Assembly (NCBI RefSeq): GCF_040546685.1
Contig: NZ_JBEPOH010000001.1
Location: 4,526,001 to 4,590,000 of the forward strand
Direction: 5' to 3'
Source of the DNA: Variovorax sp. OAS795
Lineage (GTDB): Bacteria > Pseudomonadota > Gammaproteobacteria > Burkholderiales > Burkholderiaceae_C
Length of the DNA stretch: 64,000 nucleotides
A program made the translations under genes and the position numbers. Of this stretch, positions 23,138 through 31,088 are shown piece after piece. Numbering within the stretch: the first letter of the stretch is position 1; every line of letters starts with the position of its first letter. The notes beneath the pieces were generated by a model, which was not told where the DNA came from, ran no database searches, and worked only from the letters and a program-made list of their open reading frames with translations.

Positions 23138-23962
23138 TTAGAGCAGCAGTTCGGGTTCCGCTTCGACCAGGCCTTCATAGAGGCTGTCGAAGGAATGGAT
23201 GGCCCCCTCCGGGCCGCCGATCTGGCTGTGCGTGTGGCGCGCCGTCGCCTCGTCGATGGGCTGCGGCTTGCCCGCGGCTTCGGCCAGCAGCTGCGTGTGG
23301 CAGGCGTTGTCCAGCGCGATGTACCACCATGCCGCGGCCTCCACCGTCGGACCCGCGGTCAGGATGCCGTGGTTCTTGAGGATCGCGCCCTTCCTGTCGC
23401 CCAGCGCGTGTGCGATGCGGTCGCCTTCGCTGGTGTCGACCACCATGCCCGTGAAGTCGTCGAACAGCGCCACGTCGTCGTGGAACACGCAGCCGTCCTG
23501 GGTGATCGTGTCGAGCTTGCGGCCCAGCGTGGACCAGGCCTTGCCGTAGGTCGAGTGCGTGTGCGCGGCGGCAACGATCTTCGGGTTGTGCTCGTGGATC
23601 GCGGCGTGGATCGCGAACGCGGCCTTGTTGAGCGGCCTGTCGCCGATCACCGTCTCGCCCTTCGCATTGACCAGCAGCAGGTCGGAAACCCTGATGCGCG
23701 AGAAGTGGATGCCCAGCGGGTTGACCCAGAAATGGTCGGCAAGCTCCGGGTCGCGCGCCGTGATGTGGCCCGCAAGGCCCTGCGCAAAGCCGAAGCGTGC
23801 GAACAGGCGGAAGGCGCCTGCGAGGCGCTCCTGCCGGTGGCGGCGCTCGGCCTGCACGCTGGTGCGCGGCGGGATGGGGTCGAACCAGTATTTCTGCTGC
23901 GGGTTCGGGTTGAGCCGGAGCGGCTGCGGCGCCTGGCGGTCGATGGAAAGAACGGCACTCAT
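23138..23962 (-). CDS. Class II aldolase/adducin-family protein
   Basis: The 274-residue protein has the class II aldolase/adducin core: LARFGFAQGLAGHITARDPE, the metal-binding pair AAAHTHSTYGKAWS near residues 133-146, and the third histidine in KNHGILTAGPT near residue 197. These residues bind Zn2+ in fuculose-phosphate aldolase-like enzymes; in this soluble bacterial group the reaction is often decarboxylation or retro-aldol cleavage. The length is usual for the family. It sits between the LLM monooxygenase and SBP2 genes, so it may act on the carbonyl compound released from the sulfonate; that is inference. Confidence 0.85.
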   Translation of the reverse strand: MSAVLSIDRQAPQPLRLNPNPQQKYWFDPIPPRTSVQAERRHRQERLAGAFRLFARFGFAQGLAGHITARDPELADHFWVNPLGIHFSRIRVSDLLLVNAKGETVIGDRPLNKAAFAIHAAIHEHNPKIVAAAHTHSTYGKAWSTLGRKLDTITQDGCVFHDDVALFDDFTGMVVDTSEGDRIAHALGDRKGAILKNHGILTAGPTVEAAAWWYIALDNACHTQLLAEAAGKPQPIDEATARHTHSQIGGPEGAIHSFDSLYEGLVEAEPELLL

Positions 23963-24024
23963 GAACAGGAACTCCTCGGTATTCGGTATTGCTCCTTCCC
24001 CCGAAGGGGAGGGAGAAAGACAAG

Positions 24025-25134
24025 CTAAGCCGCTTTGCGGATCGACGCCGCGCGCTGCGCCACCAGCTCACGCGTGCGCGGAATCAGCTCGCGCCCGTAG
24101 TCCGCCGCATCCTCCAGCGGATCGAAGCCGCGGATCAGGAAGGTGGTCACGCCCAGGTCGTAGTAGTCGAGCAGCGCATCGGCCACCTGCTCGGGCGTGC
24201 CGACCAGCGCGGTGCTGTTGGAGCGGCCGCCGATTTCCTGCGCCACCGCGGTCCACAGCCGCTTGTCCAGGCGCGAGCCTTTCTCGGCCGCGGCCAGCAG
24301 GCGCTTTGCGCCCTCGCTCTGCTGCGGGCCGCCGCGGTTGTAGCCCTGCACCACGCGCAGGCGTTTTGTCTCGGCCAGGATGCGTTCGGCGCGCGCCCAT
24401 GCGGCGTCTTCGGTCTCCGCGAGGATCGGCCGGAACGACACCGAGAAGCGCACGCTTCGCCCATGCTTCGCGGCTTCTGCGCGCACGCGCGTGGTGAGTT
24501 CGCGTGCCTGGTCCAGCGACTCGCCCCAGAGCGCGTACACGTCGGCGTACTTGCCGGCCACGGGAATCGCAGCCTCCGACGCACCGCCAAAATACACCGG
24601 CACATGCGGCTTGCCATGGCGCGTCTGCACCGGCTTCACTTCGGAGAACGCGTTCTGGAAACGGTAGTGCGCGCCTTCGTGGTCGAAGGGCTTCTCGGCG
24701 GTCCACACCTTGTGCAGCACCTCCAGGTATTCGTCGGTGCGGGCATAGCGCTGGTCATGGTTGAGCCAGTCGCCGTCGCGGCGCTGCTCCTCGTCGGAGC
24801 CGCCCGAGATGTAGTGCACGCCGAGCCGCCCGCCGCTGAACTGGTCGAGCGAGGCGAACTGCCGCGCGGCCAGCGTGGGCGCGACGAAGCCGGGGCGATG
24901 CGCGAGCATGAAGTGGATGCGCTCGGTGACGGAGGCGGCGTAGGCCACCGTCAGCGTGGCATCGGGGCTGGTGGAATGGTGCGGCACCAGCACGCGGTCG
25001 AAGCCCGCGTTCTCGTGGGCCTGCGCAAAGGCGCGTACATACTCGCGGTCGATGGCCGGGCCCTTGGCCGCGTGGATCTCCGAGACCTTCTGGCCCTGGA
25101 TCATGCCGATGAATTCAACGTCGTTCTGGCTCAT
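24025..25134 (-). CDS. LLM-class flavin-dependent monooxygenase (SsuD/DszA-like)
   Basis: The 369-residue TIM-barrel protein of the bacterial luciferase family has the usual motifs: RVLVPHHSTSPDATLTVAYAAS, AHRPGFVAPTLAARQFASLDQFSGGRLGVHYISGGSDEEQRRDGD and FGGASEAAIPVAGKYADVYALWGE. This matches SsuD-type alkanesulfonate monooxygenases, which use FMNH2 and O2 to cut the C-S bond and release sulfite. No reductase (SsuE) gene is nearby. It is immediately downstream of SBP3 on the same strand, so it is probably under the same divergent promoter. DszA-type sulfone activity is the alternative. Confidence 0.88.
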   Translation of the reverse strand: MSQNDVEFIGMIQGQKVSEIHAAKGPAIDREYVRAFAQAHENAGFDRVLVPHHSTSPDATLTVAYAASVTERIHFMLAHRPGFVAPTLAARQFASLDQFSGGRLGVHYISGGSDEEQRRDGDWLNHDQRYARTDEYLEVLHKVWTAEKPFDHEGAHYRFQNAFSEVKPVQTRHGKPHVPVYFGGASEAAIPVAGKYADVYALWGESLDQARELTTRVRAEAAKHGRSVRFSVSFRPILAETEDAAWARAERILAETKRLRVVQGYNRGGPQQSEGAKRLLAAAEKGSRLDKRLWTAVAQEIGGRSNSTALVGTPEQVADALLDYYDLGVTTFLIRGFDPLEDAADYGRELIPRTRELVAQRAASIRKAA

Positions 25135-25170
25135 GGTGTCCTCGTGTTGTCAGTGTGGATGCGGGGGTGT

Positions 25171-26172
25171 TCAGGCGGCGGGGAGGCGCAGCACGTTCTC
25201 GAAGCTGCGGTCCCACAGCGGCCTCACGTCGGCCGGCCCGTCGAGCACGCCGATCTTCAGGAAGGTGTCGGCCACCTGCTGGTGGCTGCGCACCACGGCG
25301 TCGGTGACGGGGCCGAGGCTGTAGTCGCCGCTGCGGCCGTTGAAGAGTTCGACCAGGTCGCCGACCGGCACGCGCGTCTCGGCCGATTGCGCGCGCGCAT
25401 AGGCCAGGAAGTTGCCATTGATCCATGCGAACGACCGCTGCAGCCGCTGCAGCAGGTCGCTCAATGCCGCGCGCCGCAGCGCGTCGTCCAGCGCGCGCGG
25501 GTTGGCGTAGATGGGAAAGTTGCCCGACAGATAGCCCACGCCGGTCTTGATGGTGCGCGCGCCGTACTGCGTGCGCGCAAGCTGGCCGTTGTAGCCATAG
25601 ATGGCCCAGGCATCGAGGTCGCCGCGCGCAAAGGCAGAAAGACCGTCCGACGGCGTGAGGCTCACGGCCTGGATGTCGCTGAACGAGAGCCCCGCCTCGG
25701 CCAGTTGCCGGGCCAGGTAGTAGTGCGAGGTGGTGGCGCGCACATAGCCCACGCGCTTGCCCTTGAAGTCGGCAATGCTGCGGATCGGCGAATCCTTGCG
25801 TGCCAGCGTGGCCTGGTTGTTCAGGTCTTCATGCGTCACCGCCACCAGCTTCACGCTCGATTTCTGGCGCGCCGCGAAGACCGGCGGAATTTCGCTGCCC
25901 GAGCCCAGGTCGAGCGCATCGCCGTTGATGGCCTCGATGTGCAGCACGCCGTTGTTGAGCTCGCGCCAGTCGATCCTGTAGGGCGTGTTGGCCTGGCCCG
26001 ATGCCTGCAGCAGCGGCCGCCAGAGCCCCTTGTAGGTGCCCACGCGCAAGGTCACGCCCGCGAGGTCGCGCGCCGGCGCCGCGGCCTGCGCCCCGGCTGT
26101 CGCGACCACCGTGCCCCAGGCCGCGGCGGCCTGGAGCAGTCGCCGCCGGTCCATCGATAAATCAGTTTTCAT
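25171..26172 (-). CDS. ABC-transporter receptor, sulfonate type (SBP3)
   Basis: The 333-residue protein starts MKTDLSMDRRRLLQAAAAW, with a twin-arginine motif and a signal ending GAQAA. The mature part is SsuA-like: LRVGTYKGLWRPLLQASGQ, the conserved LDLGSGSEIPPVFAAR and KDSPIRSIADFKGKRVGYVRATTSHYYLARQLAEAGLS. It is the first gene of the minus arm, placed before the LLM monooxygenase. The start is 110 bases from the divergent acyl-CoA dehydrogenase start, so both arms are likely induced together. An alternative start six codons later (MDRRRLL) would also keep the leader. Confidence 0.86.
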   Translation of the reverse strand: MKTDLSMDRRRLLQAAAAWGTVVATAGAQAAAPARDLAGVTLRVGTYKGLWRPLLQASGQANTPYRIDWRELNNGVLHIEAINGDALDLGSGSEIPPVFAARQKSSVKLVAVTHEDLNNQATLARKDSPIRSIADFKGKRVGYVRATTSHYYLARQLAEAGLSFSDIQAVSLTPSDGLSAFARGDLDAWAIYGYNGQLARTQYGARTIKTGVGYLSGNFPIYANPRALDDALRRAALSDLLQRLQRSFAWINGNFLAYARAQSAETRVPVGDLVELFNGRSGDYSLGPVTDAVVRSHQQVADTFLKIGVLDGPADVRPLWDRSFENVLRLPAA

Positions 26173-26281
26173 GGCCCGGACGGTACCGAGGCGGGCACCG
26201 AAAGCGAACGCAGAAAAACGAGTTTGCATATGCGGGATGCGTCGTTTTCGTGGCGCCCGGCCGCCGCTAACGTGCCGGACC

Positions 26282-27523
26282 ATGAGTGCACTCCCCTTGC
26301 GCCGCCCGCCGGCCACGAAAGAACATCCCGCCCCTGCCGCCGTCGATGCCGTCGACGTAGCCCTGCTCGCGCGGCTGTCGGCGCAGTTCGCCGCCACCGC
26401 GGCCGACCACGACCGCAGCGCCGCCTTTCCGCGGCCGAACTTCGAGGCGCTGCAATCGCACGGCCTCGTCGGCCTGGTGGCACCCGCGGCGTACGGCGGC
26501 CAGGGCGCCACGCTGGCCACGGCGCGGCGCGTGATCGCGGCGGTGGCACGCGGCGAGCCGGCCACCGCGCTGATCCTCACGATGACCTACCTGCAGCACC
26601 ACGCCATCGCACGCAGCCACAGCCGCTGGCCGCCGCACCTGCGCGAACGCGTGCTGCGCGAGGCGGTGGACCGCGGTGCGCTCATCAACGCGCTGCGCGT
26701 GGAGCCCGCGCTGGGCTCGCCCGCGCGTGGCGGTTTGCCGGCCACGGTCGCTCGCCGCGAAGGCAGCGGCTGGAAGATCGACGGGCACAAGCTCTACACC
26801 ACCGGCATCGAAGGCCTCTCTTGGCTCGCCGTGTGGGCGCGCACCGACGAGACCGCACCGCGCACCGGCGTGTTCCTGGTGCCGCGCGACGCGCCCGGCG
26901 TGCGCGTGATCGCGAGCTGGGACCACCTGGGCCTGCGCGCGTCGGGCAGCCACGAGGTGGTGTTCGAGAACGTGGCGGTCGACCTCGGCCATGCCGTGGA
27001 CCTGCGTGCGCCGGCCGACTGGGCGCCCGACGCCGGCAGCCAGACCGACATCGACGCCCATGCCACGCAGCAGGCCTGGATGACGGTGCTGCTCGCGAGC
27101 CTCTATGACGCGGTGGCACAGGCCGCGCGCGACTGGCTCGTGAACTTCCTGAACCAGCGTGCGCCCGGCAGCCTGGGCGCGCCGCTCGCGAGCCTGCCGC
27201 GCGTGCAGGAGCATGTGGGCGAAATCACCGCGCTGCTGCGCACCAACCGCGTCTTGCTCGACGATGCCACCCGCGCCGTGGACGAAGGCCGCGCACAGCC
27301 CGCCGCCGAGAGCGGCCTCGTCAAGTACACCGTGACGAACAACGCGATACGCGCCGTCGAGCTCGCGCTCCAGCTGAGCGGCAACCATGGCCTCACGCGG
27401 CAGAACCCGCTGGAGCGGCACTACCGCGACGTGCTGTGCAGCCGCATCCACACGCCGCAGAACGACGCAATCCTCATTGCCGCAGGCGTGCGTGCCTTGC
27501 TGAACCCTGGAGCCGCCGCATGA
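26282..27523 (+). CDS. Acyl-CoA dehydrogenase-like monooxygenase (SfnB/DszC group)
   Basis: The 413-residue protein has the acyl-CoA dehydrogenase fold but looks like the SfnB/DszC branch that oxidises sulfur compounds: LQSHGLVGLVAPAAYGGQGATLATARRVIAAVARGEPATALI, the flavin-binding WKIDGHKLYTTGIEGLSWLAVWAR and WDHLGLRASGSHEVVFENVAVD. The catalytic Glu of true acyl-CoA dehydrogenases is not evident. It opens the plus arm of the organosulfur locus and overlaps SBP4 by four bases (ATGA). The ATG 26282 gives the expected N-terminus; earlier in-frame codons belong to the divergent promoter. Confidence 0.85.
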   Translation: MSALPLRRPPATKEHPAPAAVDAVDVALLARLSAQFAATAADHDRSAAFPRPNFEALQSHGLVGLVAPAAYGGQGATLATARRVIAAVARGEPATALILTMTYLQHHAIARSHSRWPPHLRERVLREAVDRGALINALRVEPALGSPARGGLPATVARREGSGWKIDGHKLYTTGIEGLSWLAVWARTDETAPRTGVFLVPRDAPGVRVIASWDHLGLRASGSHEVVFENVAVDLGHAVDLRAPADWAPDAGSQTDIDAHATQQAWMTVLLASLYDAVAQAARDWLVNFLNQRAPGSLGAPLASLPRVQEHVGEITALLRTNRVLLDDATRAVDEGRAQPAAESGLVKYTVTNNAIRAVELALQLSGNHGLTRQNPLERHYRDVLCSRIHTPQNDAILIAAGVRALLNPGAAA

Positions 27524-28500
27524 CCGACCTGATCTTTTCGAAGGCCTCGCGCCGCAACTGGCTCAAGCAGGGCGCCGCCTTCTCCCTCGCCGCCACTGGC
27601 GCGCTGCGCGCATGGGCGCAGCCGCAGGCCGCGCTGGTGCTCGGCGACCAGGCGGGCGGCTTGCGCGCGCTGTTCGAGGCATCGAAGGCACTCGAGGCTG
27701 CGCCCTTTGCCTACAAGTGGGCCAACTTCCAGGGTGCGGCGCCGCTCTTCGAGGCGCAGCGCAGCGCGGCAGTCGACACGGCCGTGGCCGGCGACCTCCC
27801 GGTGCTGGCCGCGGCTGTCGGCCGCACGCCGCTCAAGATCGTCGCCACGCGCGTGGGCAAGGCCGATGCGCTCGGCATCGTGGTGCAACCCGATTCCCCG
27901 TTGCAGAAGGTGGCCGACCTGCGCGGCAAGACCGTGATCGTGTCGTCCGCGCGCGGCAGCATCTCGCAGTACCAGCTCTACGGCGCGCTCGAAGAAGCCG
28001 GCGTGCGGCGCGACGAGGTCACGGTGAAATTCGTGCTGCCGACCGATGCGGCCGCAGCCTTCGCCTCGAAGCAGATCGATGCCTGGGCCGTCTTCGATCC
28101 CTACTACACGATCGCGCTGCAGCAGGGCGGGCGCATCCTGCGCGACGGGCGCGGCATCAACACGGCGCTGGGCTTCATCACCGCCAGCGAGCCGTCGCTG
28201 GCCGACCCGACCAAGCGCGCGGCCATCGTGCAGTTCCTGGACCGGCTCGCGCGCGCCGGCGAATGGGCGCTGGCCAATCCGGAGGCCTATGCGCAGGCCT
28301 ACAGCCAGCTCACGCGCCTGCCGATCGAATCGGCCCGGATCATCACGGCGCGCGCCTCGGTCACGGGCCGTCCGGTGTCCGAGGCCGACATCGTCGCCCT
28401 GCAGACGGTGGCCGACCGATCGGCGCGCGACGGCATCCTGCCGGTGCGCGTGGACGTGCGCGCCATCACCGACGCGCAGGTCTGGAAACGGCCGGCGTGA
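27520..28500 (+). CDS. ABC-transporter receptor, sulfonate type (SBP4)
   Basis: This 326-residue protein has a short leader with the pattern SRRNWLKQGAAFSLAATGA and a cleavage site after RAWA. The mature fold is a close paralogue of SBP1 (VLGDQAGGLRALFEASKALE, AAPLFEAQRSAAVDTAVAGDLPVLAAA), then VVQPDSPLQKVADLRGKTVIVSSARGS. Its position between the SfnB-like monooxygenase and a thiol dioxygenase suggests a thiol- or sulfone-containing ligand. No permease follows it, so it must rely on the minus-arm transporter or another one. It overlaps the dioxygenase start by four bases (GTGA). Confidence 0.87.
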   Translation: MTDLIFSKASRRNWLKQGAAFSLAATGALRAWAQPQAALVLGDQAGGLRALFEASKALEAAPFAYKWANFQGAAPLFEAQRSAAVDTAVAGDLPVLAAAVGRTPLKIVATRVGKADALGIVVQPDSPLQKVADLRGKTVIVSSARGSISQYQLYGALEEAGVRRDEVTVKFVLPTDAAAAFASKQIDAWAVFDPYYTIALQQGGRILRDGRGINTALGFITASEPSLADPTKRAAIVQFLDRLARAGEWALANPEAYAQAYSQLTRLPIESARIITARASVTGRPVSEADIVALQTVADRSARDGILPVRVDVRAITDAQVWKRPA

Positions 28501-29114
28501 GCGCGGCACCCGGCATTGCGCCGCTGCGCGAATTCGTGGGCGCGTTCGGCCGCCTGCTCGACGCTGCGCCCGACGAGCCCCGCATCCTTCATGAAGGCGG
28601 GGCCCTGCTGCGGGCGCTGGTCGCACGCGACGACTGGCTGCCCGATGCCTTCGCCCAACCCGACCCGGTGCACTACCGGCAGTTCCTGCTGCACGCCGAC
28701 AGCACCGAACGCTTCTCGGTCGTGAGCTTTGTGTGGGGGCCGGGCCAGGCCACGCCGGTGCACGACCACACGGTGTGGGGCCTGATCGGCATGCTGCGCG
28801 GCGCCGAATACAGCCAGGGCTACGCGCTGGGGCCCGATGGCCATGCCCGCCCCGAGGGCCCGGTCGTGCGGCTGGATGCGGGGCGCGTCGAGGCCGTGTC
28901 GCCCCGCGTCGGCGACCTGCACCGCGTGCACAACGCGCACGCCGACCGCGTGTCGATCAGCATCCACGTGTACGGCGCCAACATCGGCGCCGTGCGGCGT
29001 CATACTTACCCGGCCGAGGGCGGACGCAAGCCCTTTGTCTCGGGTTACTCCAACACGCTTCTTCCCAATCTGTGGGACCGCTCCGCCGAACTCAGACCGA
29101 CGACCGCCGCATGA
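28497..29114 (+). CDS. Cysteine dioxygenase-family thiol dioxygenase (3-mercaptopropionate type likely)
   Basis: The 205-residue cupin has the three-histidine iron site of the family: TPVHDHTVWG supplies His89 and His91, and GDLHRVHN supplies His142. Thiol dioxygenases add O2 to the thiol sulfur, giving a sulfinate. A rhodanese gene follows in the same operon, as described for 3-mercaptopropionate dioxygenase loci, which favours that substrate over cysteine; the call is inference because the two are hard to tell by eye. The start is GTG 28497, overlapping the SBP4 stop. The stop overlaps the rhodanese start (ATGA). Confidence 0.85.
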   Translation: MSAAPGIAPLREFVGAFGRLLDAAPDEPRILHEGGALLRALVARDDWLPDAFAQPDPVHYRQFLLHADSTERFSVVSFVWGPGQATPVHDHTVWGLIGMLRGAEYSQGYALGPDGHARPEGPVVRLDAGRVEAVSPRVGDLHRVHNAHADRVSISIHVYGANIGAVRRHTYPAEGGRKPFVSGYSNTLLPNLWDRSAELRPTTAA

Positions 29115-30739
29115 CGACCACTGCATCCGCCTTTCCCCTCGTGACCTTTGCCGCCGTTCGCGCACGCCTCGACGCGCGGAGCGAAACCGCGCTGCTCGAC
29201 GTGCGCGAGGAAGATCCCTTTGCGCAGGAACATCCGCTGTGGGCCGCGAACCTGCCGCTCTCGCGCATCGAGATCGAAGCCTGGCGGCGCATTCCGCGGC
29301 TGGACACCTTCATCGTGCTGTACGGTGCGCACGGCGGCACCGACCTCGCGCCGCTGGCCGCGCGCACGCTGGCCTCGCTGGGCTACACCAACCTGCACCT
29401 GCTCGAAGGCGGCCTCGATGGCTGGCGCGCGGCCGGCGGCGAGCTGTTCCGCGACGTGAACGTGCCGAGCAAGTCCTTCGGCGAACTGGTCGAGCACGAG
29501 CGGCACACGCCGTCGCTCTCCGCGCCCGAGGTGAAGGCGCTGGTCGATGGCAAGGCCGACGTGGTGGTGCTCGATGCGCGCCGCTTCGACGAGTACCGCA
29601 CCATGAGCATCCCGTCGGCCACCAGCGTGCCCGGGGCCGAACTGGTGCTGCGCGTGCGTGAGCTCGCACCCGATCCCGCCACGCAGGTGATCGTCAATTG
29701 CGCGGGCCGCACGCGCAGCATCATCGGCACGCAATCGCTGGTGAACGCGGGCATACCCAACCCGGTGGCGGCGCTGCGCAACGGCACCATCGGCTGGAAG
29801 CTCGCGGGGCAGGCGCTCGACCATGGCGCGGACCGCAAGGCCCCCGCTGCGGTGTCCGATGCGCATCGCGCGCAGGCACAGGCCGATGCGCGGCGCGTGG
29901 CGGACAAGGCTGGCGTGCGCCGCATCGCGCTCGATGCGCTGCACGCGCTCGAAGCACCGGACCGCACGCTGTACCGCTTCGACGTGCGCACGCCCGAGGA
30001 ATACGACGCAGGCCACCTGCCCGGCTTCGCGAGCGCGCCGGGCGGGCAGCTGGTGCAGGAAACCGATCACCAGGTGCCGGTGCGCGGCGCACGCATCGTG
30101 CTGGCCGACGACGACGGCGTGCGCGCGTCAATGACTGCGTCGTGGCTCGCGCAGATGGGGTGGGAGGTGTATGTGCCCGACACGGTGCCGGCCGCCTCGG
30201 TCTTCGGCGAGAAGGCCGCGCCGCCGCCGGCCTATCCGCTGCCTCCGCTCGCCATCCGCGAGATCTCGCCCAACGACCTCGCGGGCTTGCTGAAGCAGCA
30301 GGCCGCCACGGTGATCGACGTGACCACCAGCGCCAACTACGTCAAGCGGCACATTCCGGGCGCCTGGTATGCCATTCGCGCCCAGCTGGCAGCGGCGGTG
30401 GGCACGGCCATTCCGCCGGCGCCGCGCTACGTGCTGACCTGCGGCAGCAGCCTGCTCGCGCGCTATGCCGCGGCAGACCTGCGCCAGCTTCTCGATGCGC
30501 GCGGCCAGCACGATGTGGAAGTGCTGGTGCTGGCGGGAGGCAACGCGGCATGGTTTGCAGCGGGCTTCGAAGCCGAGGCCGGCGAGACGCGGCTCGCGAC
30601 GCCGCGCACCGACCGCTACCGGCGGCCCTACGAAGGCACGGACGCGCCGGCGGAAGCCATGCAAGCGTACCTGGACTGGGAGTACGGCCTGGTCGCGCAA
30701 CTGGGCCGCGACGGCACGCACCATTTCCATGTGATCTGA
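29111..30739 (+). CDS. Four-domain rhodanese (sulfurtransferase) protein
   Basis: The 542-residue protein consists of four rhodanese-homology domains: about residues 10-125 (FIVLYGAHGG), 135-265 (VIVNCAGRTRS), 280-390 (RIVLADDDGVRA) and 395-525 (YVLTCGSSLLA). Only the second and fourth have a cysteine at the active-site loop; the first has Gly-Ala and the third Asp. The protein ends in a conserved, single-rhodanese-type tail (GLVAQLGRDGTHHFHVI). In this operon it may transfer sulfur from a persulfide or release thiosulfate/sulfite produced by the dioxygenase. No signal peptide is present, so it is cytoplasmic. Confidence 0.9.
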   Translation: MTTTASAFPLVTFAAVRARLDARSETALLDVREEDPFAQEHPLWAANLPLSRIEIEAWRRIPRLDTFIVLYGAHGGTDLAPLAARTLASLGYTNLHLLEGGLDGWRAAGGELFRDVNVPSKSFGELVEHERHTPSLSAPEVKALVDGKADVVVLDARRFDEYRTMSIPSATSVPGAELVLRVRELAPDPATQVIVNCAGRTRSIIGTQSLVNAGIPNPVAALRNGTIGWKLAGQALDHGADRKAPAAVSDAHRAQAQADARRVADKAGVRRIALDALHALEAPDRTLYRFDVRTPEEYDAGHLPGFASAPGGQLVQETDHQVPVRGARIVLADDDGVRASMTASWLAQMGWEVYVPDTVPAASVFGEKAAPPPAYPLPPLAIREISPNDLAGLLKQQAATVIDVTTSANYVKRHIPGAWYAIRAQLAAAVGTAIPPAPRYVLTCGSSLLARYAAADLRQLLDARGQHDVEVLVLAGGNAAWFAAGFEAEAGETRLATPRTDRYRRPYEGTDAPAEAMQAYLDWEYGLVAQLGRDGTHHFHVI

Positions 30740-30744
30740 GTGGG

Positions 30745-30771
30745 CCGGCCTGCAACGGGCCGGTCACAATA
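30745..30771 (+). terminator. Terminator after the plus arm of the sulfur locus
   Basis: CCGGCC (30745-30750) pairs with GGCCGG (30758-30763) around a seven-base loop, followed by TCACAATATTT. The hairpin is six bases after the rhodanese stop. Confidence 0.55.
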
Positions 30772-30854
30772 TTTCGGCGGGGTAAAGGCGGTCATCCGCC
30801 GCTCGCGCGGGGCGTTTCCTGGGAATACCGATCCACTCTTTCCAGGAGCATCCC

Positions 30855-31076
30855 ATGAGACTGCCTGTACTCGCACTCCCCGCCGCCGCGCTGGCGGCCG
30901 CTCTCAGCGGCTGCGTGGTCGCACCTGCGCAACCGGTCTATGCCGCGCCACCCGGGGTGGCCTATGTGGCACCGACCTATGCGTCGCCGGGCGTGGGCTT
31001 CGTATGGAACTACAACCCGCGCTACGGCTACGGCTGGCACCATCCGCGCTACGGTTGGCACCGCGGATGGAGATAG
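30855..31076 (+). CDS. Small lipoprotein, Tyr/Gly/Trp-rich
   Basis: The 73-residue precursor has a lipobox (LSGC with Cys20) after a hydrophobic leader, so it should be a lipidated envelope protein. The mature part is rich in Pro, Ala and Tyr, then ends with aromatic/histidine repeats (YNPRYGYGWHHPRYGWHRGW) that may bind metals or cell-wall material. Function is unknown. AGGAG is seven bases before ATG 30855. It converges on the RhlE-like gene, 12 bases away. Confidence 0.75.
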   Translation: MRLPVLALPAAALAAALSGCVVAPAQPVYAAPPGVAYVAPTYASPGVGFVWNYNPRYGYGWHHPRYGWHRGWR

Positions 31077-31088
31077 CCCGAAGCGGGT

